Origin: Actinomycetota bacterium
GTDB lineage: Bacteria; Actinomycetota; Humimicrobiia; Humimicrobiales; Humimicrobiaceae
Length of the DNA: 38,141 nucleotides
NCBI GenBank assembly: GCA_023380915.1
Contig: JAMCSM010000050.1
Location: 1-38,141 of the forward strand
Reading direction: 5' to 3'
The notes under the pieces were generated by a model. It saw nothing but the letters and a program-made list of their open reading frames with translations, did no database searches and was not told where the DNA came from. Positions 29,062 to 36,396 of this stretch are shown here, one piece after another (position 1 is the first letter of the stretch; each line of letters begins with the position of its first letter). The translations under genes and the position numbers were made by a program.

Positions 29062-30114
29062 ATGGTTTTTAAAATAGACATGCGCAATATGAACAGTACA
29101 GAGACTGAAAAAATTTATATAAAAGAAAAAAATTATATCAGAGAAATGAGAAATCAGACTTTAAATAAAGTCTGCAAACCTGATTTTGAATGTGATTTGC
29201 ATTGCCATACAACCAGATCAGACGGAAATGATACTCCTGCTGAGTTAATTAAAATAGCTGCAGAATGCAGGATGAAGGCAATTGCAATCGTAGATCATGA
29301 TATAAATCCTCCTGAAACATTAATAAATGATTCCGGGCCACAACAGCCGATAAAAGAATATGCAGATTTGTATGGCATCAAACTTGTTTTGGGTTATGAA
29401 TTTTCATGTGATACTTTTGTTGATGACGTACACATTCTGGGTTATGAACTTGACTGGAATAATGAGCTGCTTAAAAATGAAGTAAAAAGAGCAAGGCTGT
29501 CAAAAACCCAGGCTTATAAACGCTTATGTGAACTTTTAACTTTGCATGGCATGCCTGTTGATTTTAATCTGGATATTTTGCATTACATAGATAAAAATGG
29601 CAATTTTTGTGAAAGAAAACCTGATGAAGTTGAAAGAAAGCATATCTTTGAAGTAATGGCTTTAAAAGGATATGCAAAAACATGGCATGAAGCAAAGCTG
29701 ATAGTAAGAGATAATCCGCAGTTAAATGTCAGAAGAGAAAAAATAAATCCTATTGATGCTATTAAAATAATAAAAGAATCACGAGGAATTGCAGTTCTTG
29801 CCCATCCATATCTGATTGATGAAGATGTAAACTCAAAAATTTTTGGAAATATTTCAAGGGATGAATATGTTGAAAGACTTATTGATGCGGGAATTGAAGG
29901 AATTGAGTCAATGTATACTTATGATAAGACATCATATAAAGGCAGATTAAGCCCGCTTGAAATAAAAGCAGCAGTGGAGAATAAATACAAAGGCAAAGTA
30001 AGGTTTTTTACCGGCGGTTCGGATTATCATAATGATGCTAAAAAAGGTGCAGACAATCCAAGGAGAATAGGCGAAGCGGGGATTTCTTTTAATGAATTTA
30101 AAAAAATTTTTTAA
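29062..30114 (+). CDS. PHP-domain metal-dependent phosphoesterase
   Basis: This 350-residue protein shows PHP motifs: DLHCHTTRSDG near residue 51 (motif I), AIAIVDHDINPPET near 80 (motif II, with Asn-Pro where many relatives have Thr-Val), VLGYEFSCD, AVLAHPY near 250 and GGSDYHNDAKKG near 320. PHP enzymes hydrolyse phosphate esters with a trinuclear metal site; this subgroup includes nucleoside 3',5'-bisphosphate and sugar-phosphate phosphatases. Sitting 48 bases after an aldolase gene, a sugar-phosphate substrate is plausible but unproven. The N-terminus has about 45 residues before the PHP fold. A MITE-like element follows the stop codon after 69 bases. Confidence 0.83.
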   Translation: MVFKIDMRNMNSTETEKIYIKEKNYIREMRNQTLNKVCKPDFECDLHCHTTRSDGNDTPAELIKIAAECRMKAIAIVDHDINPPETLINDSGPQQPIKEYADLYGIKLVLGYEFSCDTFVDDVHILGYELDWNNELLKNEVKRARLSKTQAYKRLCELLTLHGMPVDFNLDILHYIDKNGNFCERKPDEVERKHIFEVMALKGYAKTWHEAKLIVRDNPQLNVRREKINPIDAIKIIKESRGIAVLAHPYLIDEDVNSKIFGNISRDEYVERLIDAGIEGIESMYTYDKTSYKGRLSPLEIKAAVENKYKGKVRFFTGGSDYHNDAKKGADNPRRIGEAGISFNEFKKIF

Positions 30115-30183
30115 AAATTATCTTTTTTAACCTTTTTTAAATCTTTTGCAGATTCAAAGGCAATCGTAATTTGCCGGTAAAGA

Positions 30184-30411
30184 GGAAGAATTTTAAATTT
30201 CATGATAGGTATAAAAGTATGGCTGTAAGGATCTGGTTGGGTGTTTCGAAAACACGCAAGCTTTGCCCCAGCGAGTCAAAGCTTGCTCTGATTTCAGGCT
30301 TCGCTCTCCTCTCTGAAGAGAGGAACCATGTCCGCTGCGCCTTTATAAGGTTTTCTCAACACCAACCAGATCCAAAAATTTGTTTTCAATTATAAAAAAT
30401 GAAATGCTAAC
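30184..30411 (+). mobile_element. MITE-like element, copy 2 (228 bp, diverged)
   Basis: It aligns base by base with copies 1 and 3 but is the most diverged. The ends are GGAAGAATTTT and GAAATGCTAAC. The flanking duplication is CGGTAAAGA (30175-30183) against TGGTAAAGA (30412-30420), one mismatch in nine. The outer stem has changed on both arms and still pairs: GGATCTGGTTGG (left) with CCAACCAGATCC (right), a perfect 12-bp match. The small hairpin is one pair longer (CCTCTC-TGAA-GAGAGG). The core GTGTTTCGAAAACACGCAAG onward is nearly identical to the other copies. It occupies most of the 387-base gap before the transketolase genes. Confidence 0.82.
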
Positions 30412-30501
30412 TGGTAAAGATTTTATGTTGTAATGAATGCTTTATTTAATATAAAATGCTAATAATGCAGATTTATTATTAACATATAAAGGTGGTTTTG
30501 C

Positions 30502-31359
30502 ATGCCGGAATTTTCAAAAAACGAAATTAAGCAATTGACGGAAAAAGCTTATAATGCCCGTAAAAACATTATCAGGATGATGCGTTTTGGTGAAGGGCAT
30601 ATCGGAGGTGCATTTTCAAGCCTTGATATTATTACAGTATTATATAATAAAATTTTAAATCATAATCCTCAAAATCCCAAATGGCAGGACAGGGACAGGT
30701 TCGTATTGTCTGCAGGGCATAAATGTCTTGCACTTTATACTGCACTTGCAGATCAGGGATATTTTAAGGAAGATGTTTTATGGACATATAATACCTTTAA
30801 TACAAGAGTTCCCATGCATCCGGATGAAAAAGTACTTCCCGGAATAGAATTTCCAACCGGCTCTCTTGGTCATGGGCTGCCTGTAGCAGAAGGAATGGCA
30901 CATGCCGGAAAACTTGATAAAAGATCCTACAGGGTTTTTGCAATGATTGGAGATGGTGAAAGTGAAGAAGGAAGCATTTGGGAAGCGGTAATGTCGGCAA
31001 GTCATTACAAACTGGATAATCTTGTGATTATTCTTGATAAAAACGGACTTCAGGTAAATGGAAAAACTGCAGATATATTAAATTCAGAACCGCTGGAAGA
31101 TAAATTCAGGGCATTTGGCTGTGAGGCAAGATTGATAAATGGACATGATTTTAAGGAAATTTATAATGTACTGTCAGATGTTCCGTTTTCGCCTGGAAAA
31201 CCTTCTGCAATTATTGCCGACACTGTGAAATGCAAAGGGCTGGATTTTGGAGAAAACAAATATGAGTTTCATCACTGGCATTTTAAAGAATCAGAAATTG
31301 ATGATGCCATATGCAGGATTGAAGAATCATGCAGGGAGGAGCTGTGCAGGCTTGAATGA
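30502..31359 (+). CDS. Transketolase, N-terminal (TPP-binding) subunit
   Basis: This 285-residue half-transketolase has HIGGAFSSLDIITVLY near residue 33, LGHGLPVAEGMA near 122 and the thiamine-diphosphate motif GDGESEEGSIWEA near 150 ending in DKNGLQ. It forms the active enzyme with the C-terminal half encoded next, transferring two-carbon units between pentose, triose and hexose phosphates. The two-gene form is common in Clostridia, Thermotogae, Actinobacteria and archaea. Its TGA stop lies within the start region of the partner gene. The ribosome binding site is AAAGGTGG. A small promoter may lie between the MITE-like element and this gene, but I see no convincing one. Confidence 0.93.
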   Translation: MPEFSKNEIKQLTEKAYNARKNIIRMMRFGEGHIGGAFSSLDIITVLYNKILNHNPQNPKWQDRDRFVLSAGHKCLALYTALADQGYFKEDVLWTYNTFNTRVPMHPDEKVLPGIEFPTGSLGHGLPVAEGMAHAGKLDKRSYRVFAMIGDGESEEGSIWEAVMSASHYKLDNLVIILDKNGLQVNGKTADILNSEPLEDKFRAFGCEARLINGHDFKEIYNVLSDVPFSPGKPSAIIADTVKCKGLDFGENKYEFHHWHFKESEIDDAICRIEESCREELCRLE

Positions 31360-32320
31360 TTTAAATAATAAGGAAACTGAAAACGTGATTTATGAGGATG
31401 CAAGAAAAATTCTTGCAGAAGCACTTGTGGAACTTGCAAATAAAAATTCTGATATTGTATATATCTCAATGGACTCTTCTGCAGGAGCTTTTGGAGATCC
31501 TTTCCATAAAGCTTTCCCCGAAAGGCATTTTGAATTCGGGATAGCAGAGCAAAATGCATTAGGTGAAGCGGCCGGAATGGCTATTTCAGGCAAGATCCCT
31601 GTTGTAGCTGCTTATGTTCCTTTTGCGACATACCGCCCTTTTGAGCAAATCAGAGATGATATGTGCAAGACAAAATTAAATACAATAATAGTTGGAAACA
31701 ACAGCGGATTTTCTGTGAGTGCATTAGGACCGACACATACCATATTGGAAGAAGTGGGAGTATTCAGGGCATTGCCGAATATGACTATTATTTGCCCTGC
31801 AGACGGCATTGAATACGGACAGGTTCTGGAAGTTGCTTCAAAAATTAGTTGTCCTACTTATATAAGAGTTTCAAGAATAAAGACTAAAAGGGTTTTTAAT
31901 GAAAGCCATAAGCTGGTATTTGGAAAAGCAGATATTGTAAGACAGGGCAGCAGCATCACATTAGTTGCAACAGGCACCATGGTTTCAAAATCTGTTGAAG
32001 CTGCCTCTGAACTTGAGAAAAAAGGTGTGGATGCCGAAGTTATAAGTATGAGTACTATTAAACCTTTAGATGAAGAGGCAATTATTAAATCTGCAAAAAA
32101 AACAGGAAAAGTTGTAACCATTGAAGAACATTCAATTTATAATGGGCTTGGTTCTGCAGTTGCAGAAGCCCTTGTCAGGAATTATCCTGTCAGGATGAAA
32201 TTTATTGGTACGTCTGATGAATATGCTCCAGTTGGAACTTATGATGAACTTCTGGAATATTACAGCCTTACTTCACAGAAAATCGCTGTACAGGTTTTAA
32301 GTTTTTATGATAGTTTTTAA
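31352..32320 (+). CDS. Transketolase, C-terminal (pyrimidine-binding/transketolase-C) subunit
   Basis: The protein begins around IYEDARKILAEALVELANKN and contains FGIAEQNALGEAAGMA near residue 62 (the Glu that activates the cofactor is in this motif), GPTHTILEEVG and a C-terminal domain with VTIEEHSIYNGLGSAVAEAL. I chose TTG at 31352 because AGGGAGGA (31333-31340) precedes it and it overlaps the stop of the first subunit by eight bases. GTG at 31385, after AAGGAAA, is an alternative. The frame is open further upstream to an ATG at 31247, but that lies inside the first subunit gene and is unlikely. About 322 residues, normal for this subunit. Confidence 0.92.
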   Translation: MNDLNNKETENVIYEDARKILAEALVELANKNSDIVYISMDSSAGAFGDPFHKAFPERHFEFGIAEQNALGEAAGMAISGKIPVVAAYVPFATYRPFEQIRDDMCKTKLNTIIVGNNSGFSVSALGPTHTILEEVGVFRALPNMTIICPADGIEYGQVLEVASKISCPTYIRVSRIKTKRVFNESHKLVFGKADIVRQGSSITLVATGTMVSKSVEAASELEKKGVDAEVISMSTIKPLDEEAIIKSAKKTGKVVTIEEHSIYNGLGSAVAEALVRNYPVRMKFIGTSDEYAPVGTYDELLEYYSLTSQKIAVQVLSFYDSF

Positions 32321-32352
32321 AAGTAATTTAAAGAAATTTTAAGGAGGTTTTA

Positions 32353-32799
32353 ATGAAGGTTGCCATAGGATGCGATCATCAAGCTCAGGTAATTGAGATA
32401 AAAGATGCATTAATTGAGGTACTTAAAGATAAAAATATTGAATATAAGGATTTTGGAGTATTTAAAACTGATCCTGTTGATTATCCTGATATTGCAAAAA
32501 TTGTGGTTAAGGAAGTTCAAAATGGTAATTTTGACAGGGCTATACTGGTTTGTGGAACAGGTATAGGAATGGCAGTATGTGCTAACAAGTTTAAAGGGAT
32601 AAGAGCTGCAGTATGTCATGACTTATATTCTGCACAAAGATCAATCCTTTCAAATAATGTGCAGGTTTTAACCATGGGAGCGCTGGTTATTGGAAAAAAT
32701 ACTGCGCAGGAACTTCTTAAAGTATGGCTTGATCTTGAATTTAAAGGAGGACCTTCCGCAAGAAAAGTTGAAAAAATAATGGAACTTGAAAAATTATAA
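32353..32799 (+). CDS. rpiB: Ribose-5-phosphate isomerase B (RpiB/LacA/LacB family)
   Basis: This 148-residue protein has the family residues: GCDHQAQ at the N-terminus (D8, H9), C67 in VCGTGIGM, H89 in VCHDLYSAQ and NNVQVLTMGA near 101. It interconverts ribose 5-phosphate and ribulose 5-phosphate; some relatives act on allose 6-phosphate or galactose 6-phosphate. A GGAGG ribosome binding site precedes the ATG. It sits 32 bases after the transketolase subunit and 48 bases before the regulator, all on one strand, so it is probably part of one operon for non-oxidative pentose phosphate interconversion. Confidence 0.93.
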   Translation: MKVAIGCDHQAQVIEIKDALIEVLKDKNIEYKDFGVFKTDPVDYPDIAKIVVKEVQNGNFDRAILVCGTGIGMAVCANKFKGIRAAVCHDLYSAQRSILSNNVQVLTMGALVIGKNTAQELLKVWLDLEFKGGPSARKVEKIMELEKL

Positions 32800-32847
32800 T
32801 GCATAAATTTTCTGTAATCACATAATAAAAAACAAAAAAATAAAAAA

Positions 32848-33798
32848 ATGGCATATGATTTTAAATTAATGGTGAAAGTCGCAACATTGTATTATAAGGA
32901 CGGCTTGACACAGGATGATATTTCAAAAAAGTTAAAAATATCAAAATATCAGGTAAACAGAATACTAAAAAGAGCTATTGAAAACGGAGTTGTTCAGATT
33001 ACAATAAATGACTCTCTTGACAGTATAACAGACCTGGAGGAAAAACTTGAAAAGGAATTTAATTTAAAGCGAGCTATAGTTGTTGATAATTTCGGTCTGT
33101 CCGACAGAGAACTTAAAGCTAAAATGGGTCAGGCTGCTGCAGCATATCTTCTGGAAATTATCAAAAATAATGACATTATCGGTGTTGCATGGGGAACAAC
33201 GATAAATGAAGTTGTAAGCCATCTGCCAAATAAGATAAATAAAAATGTTGAAATAATTCAGGTAACAGGAGGAGTTCATCAGTTGTCAGTCAACCTGAAC
33301 TGTCAGGATATAGCAAGGAGACTGGCTGCAATATTTGGAGCTGAACCACATTTAATTTATGCTCCTGCAATAGTAGAATCACCCAAACTTCGTGATTTGT
33401 TATTAAATGAACCATCATTAAAGGAAACATTTAAATTCTTCAATAAAATAAATATTGCCCTTACAGGTATTGGCTCAATATTTCCCAGAGTTACTTCTTC
33501 ATTTATTGAAACAGGAAGTCTTAGCAGTAATGATCTTGAAAAGCTTAAAATAAATAAGACTGTTGGAGATGTATTTTCCCACTTTTTTGATATTAACGGC
33601 AAAATAAGCGATTTTAGCATAGACAACAGATTAATTACCATTTCAGGAGAAGATATTTTCAGAATTCCTTATTCTATAGGAGTTGCAGGCGGAGAATCAA
33701 AAGCAGAAGCAATACTTGGTGCTGTAAGAGGCAAATATATAAACATTCTTGTAACTGACAGCAAAGCTGCCGCAAAAATATTAAAACTGGCAAAATAA
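32848..33798 (+). CDS. SorC/DeoR-family sugar-phosphate-responsive transcription regulator
   Basis: This 316-residue protein has an N-terminal helix-turn-helix (about residues 18-40: YKDGLTQDDISKKLKISKYQ) and a C-terminal sugar-phosphate-binding domain with IGVAWGTTINEVV near residue 110 and the closing VAGGESKAEAILGAVRG near 285. SorC-family proteins (SorC, DeoR of Bacillus, CggR) bind a phosphorylated sugar and act as repressors or activators of catabolic operons. It lies between rpiB and the E1 genes. Two matching TTGCA-type operators lie upstream of the aldolase and E1-alpha genes. The inducer is probably a sugar phosphate of this pathway (inference). Confidence 0.9.
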   Translation: MAYDFKLMVKVATLYYKDGLTQDDISKKLKISKYQVNRILKRAIENGVVQITINDSLDSITDLEEKLEKEFNLKRAIVVDNFGLSDRELKAKMGQAAAAYLLEIIKNNDIIGVAWGTTINEVVSHLPNKINKNVEIIQVTGGVHQLSVNLNCQDIARRLAAIFGAEPHLIYAPAIVESPKLRDLLLNEPSLKETFKFFNKINIALTGIGSIFPRVTSSFIETGSLSSNDLEKLKINKTVGDVFSHFFDINGKISDFSIDNRLITISGEDIFRIPYSIGVAGGESKAEAILGAVRGKYINILVTDSKAAAKILKLAK

Positions 33799-33850
33799 AC
33801 ATATTTGCTGATTTTAAAATCTTTATATTATTATTAATCATTTTTTCTAA

Positions 33851-34079
33851 GGAAGCATTTCCAATTTCGTGATAGGGATAAAAGTAAGACTACAAGAATC
33901 AGGCTGGGTGTTTCGAAAACACGCAAGCTTTGCCCCAGCTTAGGCAAAGCTTGCTCGGTTTCAGGCTTCGCTCTCCTCTTTATAGAGGAACCTTGCCCGC
34001 TCAGCCTTCAAACGGTTTTCTTAAGTCACCCAGCCTAATCCAATAATTTGTTTGCAATCACAAAAAAGGAAATGCTAAC
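33851..34079 (+). mobile_element. MITE-like element, copy 3 (229 bp)
   Basis: It is very close in sequence to copy 1. The exact 9-bp duplication TTTTTCTAA flanks it (33842-33850 and 34080-34088). The ends are GGAAGCATTTCC and GGAAATGCTAAC. Here the outer stem AGGCTGGGTG pairs perfectly with CACCCAGCCT, and the central hairpin is GCAAGCTTTGCC with GGCAAAGCTTGC (12 bp). It inserted just upstream of operator B, which begins eight bases after its right duplication. It makes up about half of the 471-base stretch between the regulator and E1-alpha; the rest holds operator B, a promoter and plain AT-rich sequence. Confidence 0.86.
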
Positions 34080-34095
34080 TTTTTCTAAATTATTA

Positions 34096-34118
34096 TTGCA
34101 ATATTGCAATTATTTGCA
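34096..34118 (+). promoter_or_regulatory. Operator candidate B: TTGCA palindrome plus third half-site
   Basis: TTGCAATATTGCAA (34096-34109) is a perfect palindrome, with TTGCA again at 34114-34118. Palindrome length, spacing and orientation match site A at 28056-28078, and ATTA precedes both. Only central and flanking bases differ. It lies upstream of the E1-alpha promoter, and the third half-site overlaps the -35. Confidence 0.65.
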
Positions 34119-34141
34119 CAAAATATAAAAGTTGCTATAAT
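34113..34141 (+). promoter_or_regulatory. Promoter of the E1-alpha/E1-beta/transaldolase genes
   Basis: TTTGCA (34113-34118) and a perfect TATAAT (34136-34141) are spaced by 17 bases. The -35 coincides with the third TTGCA half-site of operator B. Transcription would start near 34148, giving a leader of about 120 bases that is almost pure A/T. Confidence 0.6.
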
Positions 34142-34269
34142 ACGTTTTGATTTTTTAAATGAATTTTCAGATTTAATATTAATTTAAATGTATTTGAAAA
34201 CAGTTTTTAAAATTATTATTTTTAAATTATTGTAATTAAAATTATTAATTTAAACTGGAAGGTATATTT

Positions 34270-35235
34270 ATGGGAAAGATATCAAAAGAAATGCAGATTG
34301 AAATGCTGAAAAAACTTATAGAAATCAGAAGGTTTGAAGAAAGAACTGTTCAGTATTATCAGCGTTCAAAAATCTGGGGCTACCTGCATCCTTATATTGG
34401 TGAAGAAGCTGTTGCAGTTGGAGCCTGCCTGGCAATTAAAAAAGAGGATTATATTATCTCAACTCACAGAGGTCATGGACATGCAATTGCAAAGGGTGCT
34501 GATTTAAATAAGATGATGGCAGAGCTTTTCGGTAAGGTTACAGGCTATTGTAGAGGTAGAGGAGGTTCAATGCATATAGCTGACACCGAACTTGGGATGC
34601 TTGGTGCAAATGGAATTGTTGGCGGCGGTGTACCAATTTCAGTAGGGGCAGGCTTTAGCTGTAAAATGGAAAAAAGAGGAAGAGTTATTATTTGTTTCTT
34701 TGGTGATGGTGCTGCAAACAATGGAGTTTTTCATGAAGCAGTAAATATGTCAGCCATCTTAAAACTGCCTGTTATTTATATCTGCGAAAATAACATGTAT
34801 GCAATTTCGATGTGCTCAAGAGAGTCTGTTGCGGGAAATGACATAGCCGGAAGAGCAAAGGGATATGGAATTCCAGGCTATAAAGTAGATGGCAGTGATG
34901 TGATTGCTGTTTATGATGCAGTGGAAAAAGCTGTCGATTATGCAAGAAAAGGAAATGGTCCTTCTCTGATTGAGGCCCTTACTTACAGATTTCTTGGCCA
35001 CCATCCAAATGATCCTGCTGCATACAGGCCAAAAGATGAAGCCGAGAGAGAAAAAAGGGAAAGAGATTGCGTTATTAACTTTAAAAATAAGCTATTAAAT
35101 GAAAAAATTCTTACACAAGCGCAAATTGATGAATTTGAAAAAGATATTGAAAAAAAGATAGATGCGGCTGTTGAGTTTGCAGAAAACAGTCCCGAACCTG
35201 AACTTGAAAAATTCTTAAGCGAAGTTATGGGCTAA
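34270..35235 (+). CDS. TPP-dependent 2-oxoacid (pyruvate or acetoin) dehydrogenase E1, alpha subunit
   Basis: This 321-residue protein has the alpha-subunit signatures: RRFEERTVQYYQ near residue 20, YIGEEAVAVGA near 44, STHRGHGHAIAKG near 65, GRGGSMHI near 97 and the TPP motif GDGAANNGVFHEAVN near 144 ending CENN. It decarboxylates a 2-oxoacid (pyruvate, branched-chain) or cleaves acetoin with the beta subunit and normally loads the acyl unit on a lipoyl E2. The beta gene follows after 45 bases. It is expressed from a promoter overlapped by operator B. No E2 or E3 genes follow in this window. Confidence 0.9.
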   Translation: MGKISKEMQIEMLKKLIEIRRFEERTVQYYQRSKIWGYLHPYIGEEAVAVGACLAIKKEDYIISTHRGHGHAIAKGADLNKMMAELFGKVTGYCRGRGGSMHIADTELGMLGANGIVGGGVPISVGAGFSCKMEKRGRVIICFFGDGAANNGVFHEAVNMSAILKLPVIYICENNMYAISMCSRESVAGNDIAGRAKGYGIPGYKVDGSDVIAVYDAVEKAVDYARKGNGPSLIEALTYRFLGHHPNDPAAYRPKDEAEREKRERDCVINFKNKLLNEKILTQAQIDEFEKDIEKKIDAAVEFAENSPEPELEKFLSEVMG

Positions 35236-35280
35236 TAAATATAAAAACGTAAAAATTTTAAAATATTGAAAGGATTATAA

Positions 35281-36252
35281 ATGAGAGAAATTGATTATAG
35301 AGATGCAATAAAGGAAGCATGCATTGAAGAAATGGACAGAGATCCAAAAGTATTTCTAATCGGAGAAGATATTGGTGCTTATGGCGGTGCTTTCAGAGCT
35401 TACAGCGGTCTTCTGGATAAATATGGACCCGAAAGAGTCATTAATACACCTATTTCAGAACAGGCAATACTTGGAGGAGCAATAGGAGCTGCTTTGACAG
35501 GATACAGGCCGGTTGCTGAAATAATGTTTATAGATTTTTGTACACTGGCAATGGATCAGATTGTAAATCAGGCGGCAAAAATAAAATATATGACAGGAGA
35601 TGCTTTAAATGTTCCAATGGTTTTAAGAACGCAGGGAGGAGCAGGAAGAGGAATAGCTGCGCAGCATTCTCAAAGTCTTGAAGCATGGTTTTATCATGTT
35701 CCCGGACTTAAAATAGTTATGCCTGCAACTCCGTATGATGTGAAGGGACTTTTAAAAATGGCAATAAGGGACAATGATCCGGTTGTATTTATTGAGCATA
35801 AGATGATTTACTTAAATAAGGGACCTGTTCCTGAAGAAGAATATACCATTCCGTTCGGTATTGCAGATATAAAAAGGGAAGGAAGTGACGTAACAATATT
35901 TGCTTATTCAAATATGCTTTTTAAAGCTCTCGAAGCTGCCGAAGATCTTTCAAAAGAAGGGATAAGCTGTGAAGTGTTTGACCCAAGGACTCTGGTTCCA
36001 CTGGATACAGATGCTCTTATTAAATCTGTTAAAAAGACTCACAAGCTTGTTGTAGTTTCAGAAGCAGCAGAAAGAGGAAGCATTGCATCTGATATAATGG
36101 CAATTGTAAATGACAAGGCTTTTGATTATCTTGATGCGCCAATTAAAAGAGTTTGCGGACTTAATGCTGCCATTCCTTATAATTCAAAACTTGAACAGGC
36201 TTGCATACCTCATAAGGAAACAATAATTGAAGCAATAAGGGAAATTCTTTAA
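35281..36252 (+). CDS. TPP-dependent 2-oxoacid (pyruvate or acetoin) dehydrogenase E1, beta subunit
   Basis: This 323-residue protein matches E1-beta: EEMDRDPKVFLIGEDIGAYG near residue 17, NTPISEQAILGGAIGAA near 55 (with the Glu that pairs with TPP), FIDFCTLAMDQIVNQAAK, HSQSLEAWFYHVPGLKI near 128 and FDPRTLVPLD near 237. It forms the alpha2beta2 decarboxylase with the preceding gene product. The gene is followed, after 144 AT-rich bases, by a transaldolase gene instead of the lipoyl acyltransferase (E2) and dihydrolipoyl dehydrogenase (E3) usual in such operons. Confidence 0.91.
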   Translation: MREIDYRDAIKEACIEEMDRDPKVFLIGEDIGAYGGAFRAYSGLLDKYGPERVINTPISEQAILGGAIGAALTGYRPVAEIMFIDFCTLAMDQIVNQAAKIKYMTGDALNVPMVLRTQGGAGRGIAAQHSQSLEAWFYHVPGLKIVMPATPYDVKGLLKMAIRDNDPVVFIEHKMIYLNKGPVPEEEYTIPFGIADIKREGSDVTIFAYSNMLFKALEAAEDLSKEGISCEVFDPRTLVPLDTDALIKSVKKTHKLVVVSEAAERGSIASDIMAIVNDKAFDYLDAPIKRVCGLNAAIPYNSKLEQACIPHKETIIEAIREIL

Positions 36253-36396
36253 TTTTATATTGAAATATATTTAAATATTATTAAAAAAAATATTGGTTAA
36301 AAGTTTTAAGTTTTAATTTTTTTTATAAATTAAATAAATTGTTCTTAAAATCAGTTGTTTTGAAAAATATTAAAATTATTTAGATGAGGAGTAAAC

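Noticed and set aside
31247..31351. Upstream ATG for the second transketolase subunit
   Set aside because: It lies inside the first subunit gene, and the extra residues do not match the family; TTG at 31352 has a strong ribosome binding site.
36253..36396. Terminator between E1-beta and transaldolase
   Set aside because: Only A/T inverted repeats (TTAAAA...TTTTAA) before a T run; too weak in such AT-rich DNA.
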